A DNA stretch of 8,454 bases from an uncultured Pseudomonadales bacterium. GTDB taxonomy: Bacteria > Pseudomonadota > Gammaproteobacteria > Pseudomonadales > IMCC2047. Made by a program: the position numbers and the translations under genes. Below, piece after piece: positions 6,227 to 8,454 of the stretch; positions within the stretch are counted from its first letter, which is position 1, and the number at the start of each line of letters is the position of its first letter. The stretch is from positions 1-8,454 of the forward strand of contig CAMYKE010000099.1 in NCBI GenBank assembly GCA_947258895.1, written 5' to 3'. The notes beneath the pieces were generated by a model. That model was not told the origin of the DNA and did no database searches. It worked only from the letters and a program-made list of their open reading frames with translations.

Positions 6227-6255
6227 ATTCTATGCGAGGCGCTGACCAGATGCAA
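6227..6255 (-). promoter_or_regulatory. Sigma70-type promoter of the rpsF operon
   Basis: On the minus strand, TTGCAT (plus 6250-6255) is followed after exactly 17 nt by TAGAAT (plus 6227-6232). This is close to the TTGACA/TATAAT consensus with ideal spacing. It lies about 100 nt upstream of rpsF and drives S6, S18, the membrane protein and L9. Confidence 0.8.
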
Positions 6256-6342
6256 GCCTAAATGATCGTCCGCCCCGCACCCGCTGAACCCTTTATCCAA
6301 CGCCGCTGCCACGCGGTATATAACGACGCTGGCGAGCCGTGA

Positions 6343-7089
6343 TCATCGTCGCTGGCGCACCGCCTCGAACAGGCAAATCCCGGTAGCTACCGACACATTC
6401 AGGCTGCTCACACTACCGGCCATCGGGATGCTGACCAGCTCGTCACAGTGCTCAGCGGTCAGCCGGCGCATCCCCTTGCCCTCGGACCCGAGCACGATCA
6501 CCCGTGGCCCGGTCAGGTCGGCTTCGAACAACGACGTTTCAGCGGCGTCCGAGGTGCCGGTGATCCACAGCCCCAGCTCCTTCAACGCGCGCAGGGTCCG
6601 GGCCAGATTGGTCACACGGATCACGGGCAATACCTCTGCGGCACCGCTGGCCACCTTGCTGACAACCGCCGTAATGGGAGCGGAATTGTCTTTCGGCACC
6701 ACCACTGCGGTCACCCCGGCGGCATCCGCGCTGCGCAGGCAAGCACCAAAGTTATGCGGGTCCGTGATGCCATCGAGCACCAGTAGCAGCGGGTTGGAGG
6801 CCCGCTCGAGTAACGCCTCGAGATCGGCTTCTGCGAACGCCTGGCGCGGATCACACTCGGCAACGACACCCTGGTGATTGCCGTCTACCATATGATTCAG
6901 TTGCTCCTCAGCCAGTTGCTCCACGGCGACTCCGTGCTTATTCGCCAGGCGCAGCAAATGCTTGATGCGCGAATTGTGCTTATCCCGCTGCACCAGCAGG
7001 CGCACAATGCGGCCATGGTCTCGCTTGAGGATCGACTCGACCGGATGAATGCCAAAAGCCAGCTGTGGGGAGTCGGGAGTGCCGCTCAT
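6343..7089 (-). CDS. rlmB: 23S rRNA (guanosine-2'-O)-methyltransferase RlmB
   Basis: This SpoU/TrmH (SPOUT) methyltransferase uses S-adenosylmethionine to 2'-O-methylate G2251 (E. coli numbering) in the 23S rRNA P-loop. The length of 248 residues is typical. The N-terminal substrate-binding domain (about 10-80) opens AFGIHPVESIL. The catalytic domain has motif 1 DGITDPHNFGACLRSADAAG (106-125, with N113 and R119), motif 2 IVLGSEGKGMRRLT (198-211, E203) and motif 3 IPMAGSVSSLNVSVATG (221-237), which form the trefoil-knot cofactor pocket. ATG 7087-7089 has no strong SD. It lies 62 bp after rnr in the same direction, the classic rnr-rlmB pairing, and stops about 215 bp before rpsF, which has its own promoter. 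Confidence 0.96.
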   Translation of the reverse strand: MSGTPDSPQLAFGIHPVESILKRDHGRIVRLLVQRDKHNSRIKHLLRLANKHGVAVEQLAEEQLNHMVDGNHQGVVAECDPRQAFAEADLEALLERASNPLLLVLDGITDPHNFGACLRSADAAGVTAVVVPKDNSAPITAVVSKVASGAAEVLPVIRVTNLARTLRALKELGLWITGTSDAAETSLFEADLTGPRVIVLGSEGKGMRRLTAEHCDELVSIPMAGSVSSLNVSVATGICLFEAVRQRR

Positions 7090-7151
7090 ACTAGTCTTGA
7101 TGTGCTATTGCCGCTGGCCCGAGCCGGCGCGCGGCGGATTGATGTCCGCTA

Positions 7152-8454
7152 TCACTGTGCGTCCCTTGCGGACCTGCCTCTGCTGCCGCGCCGGGGACGA
7201 CTTTTGCGGGTGCGTTTGGCCTTACTCCCGGATTGGGCCTCGGCATCGCCTGGCGGCAATTCAAAATCAATTTTGCGATCTTCAAGGTTGACCCGCATCA
7301 CCCGGACCCGCACCGGATCTCCCAGCCGATAGCTAAAGTGGCTGCGCTCCCCGGTCAGGCGATGTTTCACGGCGTCAAAATGGTAATAGTCGCTGGTCAA
7401 CGCACTGACGTGCAGTAGCCCCTCCACGAAGATACCCTTGAGCTCGATGAACAGGCCAAAGGCGGTTACGGCGGTGATTACACCATCAAAGCACTCGCCA
7501 ATGCGATCCTGGACGAACTCGCACTTGAGCCAGCCAATCACGTCCCGCACCGCGTCGTCGGCGCGGCGTTCGACATGCGAACAGTGCTCGCCCAGGCGCT
7601 CCATATCGGCTTGCTGGTAGGGATAAATTACCGCTCGCTGCAGCGGTCGCGCCGCCGCAGCGCGTCGCACCATGCCCGATTTACGGCGGCTGCGAATCAC
7701 AGAGCGAATCGCGCGGTGCACGAGCAAATCGGGATAGCGCCGAATCGGCGACGTAAAGTGCGCATAGGCATCATAGGCGAGACCAAAATGGCCCACGTTA
7801 TCCGGGCTGTAGACCGCCTGCTGCATGGAACGCAGCATCACCGTCTGGATAAGATGGGCGTCGGGACGGGACCCAATTTGCTTCATCATCCGCTGGTAGT
7901 CCTTCGGCGATGGCGTATCGCCACCCCCCAGGCTCAAACCCAGTTCTCCCAGGAATTCGCGCAGGTTGGCCAGTTTTTCCTGCGTCGGTTTCTCGTGTAT
8001 GCGGTAGAGCCCGCTCAGCTTGTGGCGTTTCAGGAAGTGCGCGGCGGCAACGTTGGCACACAGCATGCACTCCTCGATCAGGCGGTGCGCCTCGTTTCGC
8101 TGGACCTCGACAATGCGCTCAATTTTTCGCTGTTCGCCAAAAATAATACGGGTTTCACTGCTTTCGAACTCGATCGCGCCGCGGCGGCCGCGCGCCCGGT
8201 GGAGCGTCTTATACAGGCCATAGAGTCGCTCCAGGTCCGGCACCACCGCGGCATATTCGTTCCGCAAGGCCGCACCCTCGGCGCTATCGGGTTGCTCCAG
8301 CATGGCGCTGACCCTGGTATAGGTCAGTCGCGCCTGGGAGCGAATCACCCCTTCAAAAAAGCAGAAGTCGGTCACCTTGCCGTTGTTGTCGATATCCATC
8401 TCGCAGACCATCGTTGGCCTGTCGACGAGCGGGTTCAGGGAACACAGATTGTTG
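7152..8454 (-). CDS. rnr: Ribonuclease R, 3' part (5' end outside window)
   Basis: RNase R is a processive 3'-5' exoribonuclease that degrades structured RNA and acts in rRNA quality control. The 433 visible residues begin within the RNB catalytic domain: NNLCSLNPLVDRPTMVCEM (1-19), then RGAIEFES (91-98), RNEAHRLIEECMLCAN (119-134) and GHFGLAYDAYAHFTSPIRRYPDL (221-243). An S1 RNA-binding domain follows (about 316-400, with FDGVITAVTAFGLFIELKG and GLLHVSAL). A short, strongly basic tail ends the protein (KAKRTRKSRPRRGSRGR); it is clearly shorter than in E. coli. The metal-binding Asp cluster, N-terminal cold-shock domains and start codon lie beyond 8454. The frame is open through the window edge and continues above the internal ATG at 8409-8411, which is not the real start. 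The stop is 62 bp before rlmB, so the two are probably co-transcribed. Confidence 0.96.
   Translation of the reverse strand, partial: NNLCSLNPLVDRPTMVCEMDIDNNGKVTDFCFFEGVIRSQARLTYTRVSAMLEQPDSAEGAALRNEYAAVVPDLERLYGLYKTLHRARGRRGAIEFESSETRIIFGEQRKIERIVEVQRNEAHRLIEECMLCANVAAAHFLKRHKLSGLYRIHEKPTQEKLANLREFLGELGLSLGGGDTPSPKDYQRMMKQIGSRPDAHLIQTVMLRSMQQAVYSPDNVGHFGLAYDAYAHFTSPIRRYPDLLVHRAIRSVIRSRRKSGMVRRAAAARPLQRAVIYPYQQADMERLGEHCSHVERRADDAVRDVIGWLKCEFVQDRIGECFDGVITAVTAFGLFIELKGIFVEGLLHVSALTSDYYHFDAVKHRLTGERSHFSYRLGDPVRVRVMRVNLEDRKIDFELPPGDAEAQSGSKAKRTRKSRPRRGSRGRSARDAQ

Noticed and set aside
6428..6877. Plus-strand 149-codon frame opposite rlmB
   Set aside because: It is antisense to a well-supported methyltransferase gene, with biased composition typical of a shadow frame in GC-rich DNA.

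Overview
The window is a gammaproteobacterial chromosomal core segment in which every recognisable gene lies on the minus strand. In transcription order, from high to low coordinate, the layout is: rnr (3' part only), rlmB, rpsF, rpsR, a DUF2232-type membrane protein gene, rplI, dnaB (broken), alr and an HDOD-domain gene. This order, with a multi-spanning membrane protein between S18 and L9 and no priB between S6 and S18, resembles Pseudomonadales and marine Cellvibrionales-like lineages more than Enterobacterales. That placement is an inference from gene order and protein resemblance, not from a search.

8454-6343: the end of RNase R, then the 23S rRNA 2'-O-methyltransferase RlmB. 6342-3808: a ribosomal-protein transcription unit. 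It has a good sigma70-like promoter (TTGCAT, 17 nt, TAGAAT), a structured leader of about 95 nt that may carry S6:S18 feedback control, rpsF, rpsR, the membrane protein, rplI, and an intrinsic terminator. 3807-1234: the dnaB-alr pair, whose stop and start overlap as GTGA. 1130-240: an HDOD signalling protein. 243-12: a 232-bp element with imperfect 22-bp terminal inverted repeats, which looks like a non-autonomous insertion (MITE-like) whose end coincides with the HDOD stop codon.

The most striking observation is that dnaB is not intact here. The first 308 residues read normally, the last 120 or so are present in another frame, and about 100 bp between them is missing. The missing part encodes the Walker B/H3 region (family motif DYLQL). 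Bases at the join (TTCTCCG) fit both the upstream and the downstream protein reading, which suggests a deletion between short direct repeats. DnaB is essential, so this is either an assembly, amplification or sequencing artefact, a sub-population variant, or a sign that another functional helicase copy exists.

I see no rRNA, tRNA, CRISPR, phage or defence genes, and nothing that convincingly makes a new multi-gene system. The points of interest are the dnaB lesion, the inverted-repeat element, the rpsF leader, the hairpin over the HDOD ribosome-binding site, and an unusual number of the palindrome CGCTAGCG.
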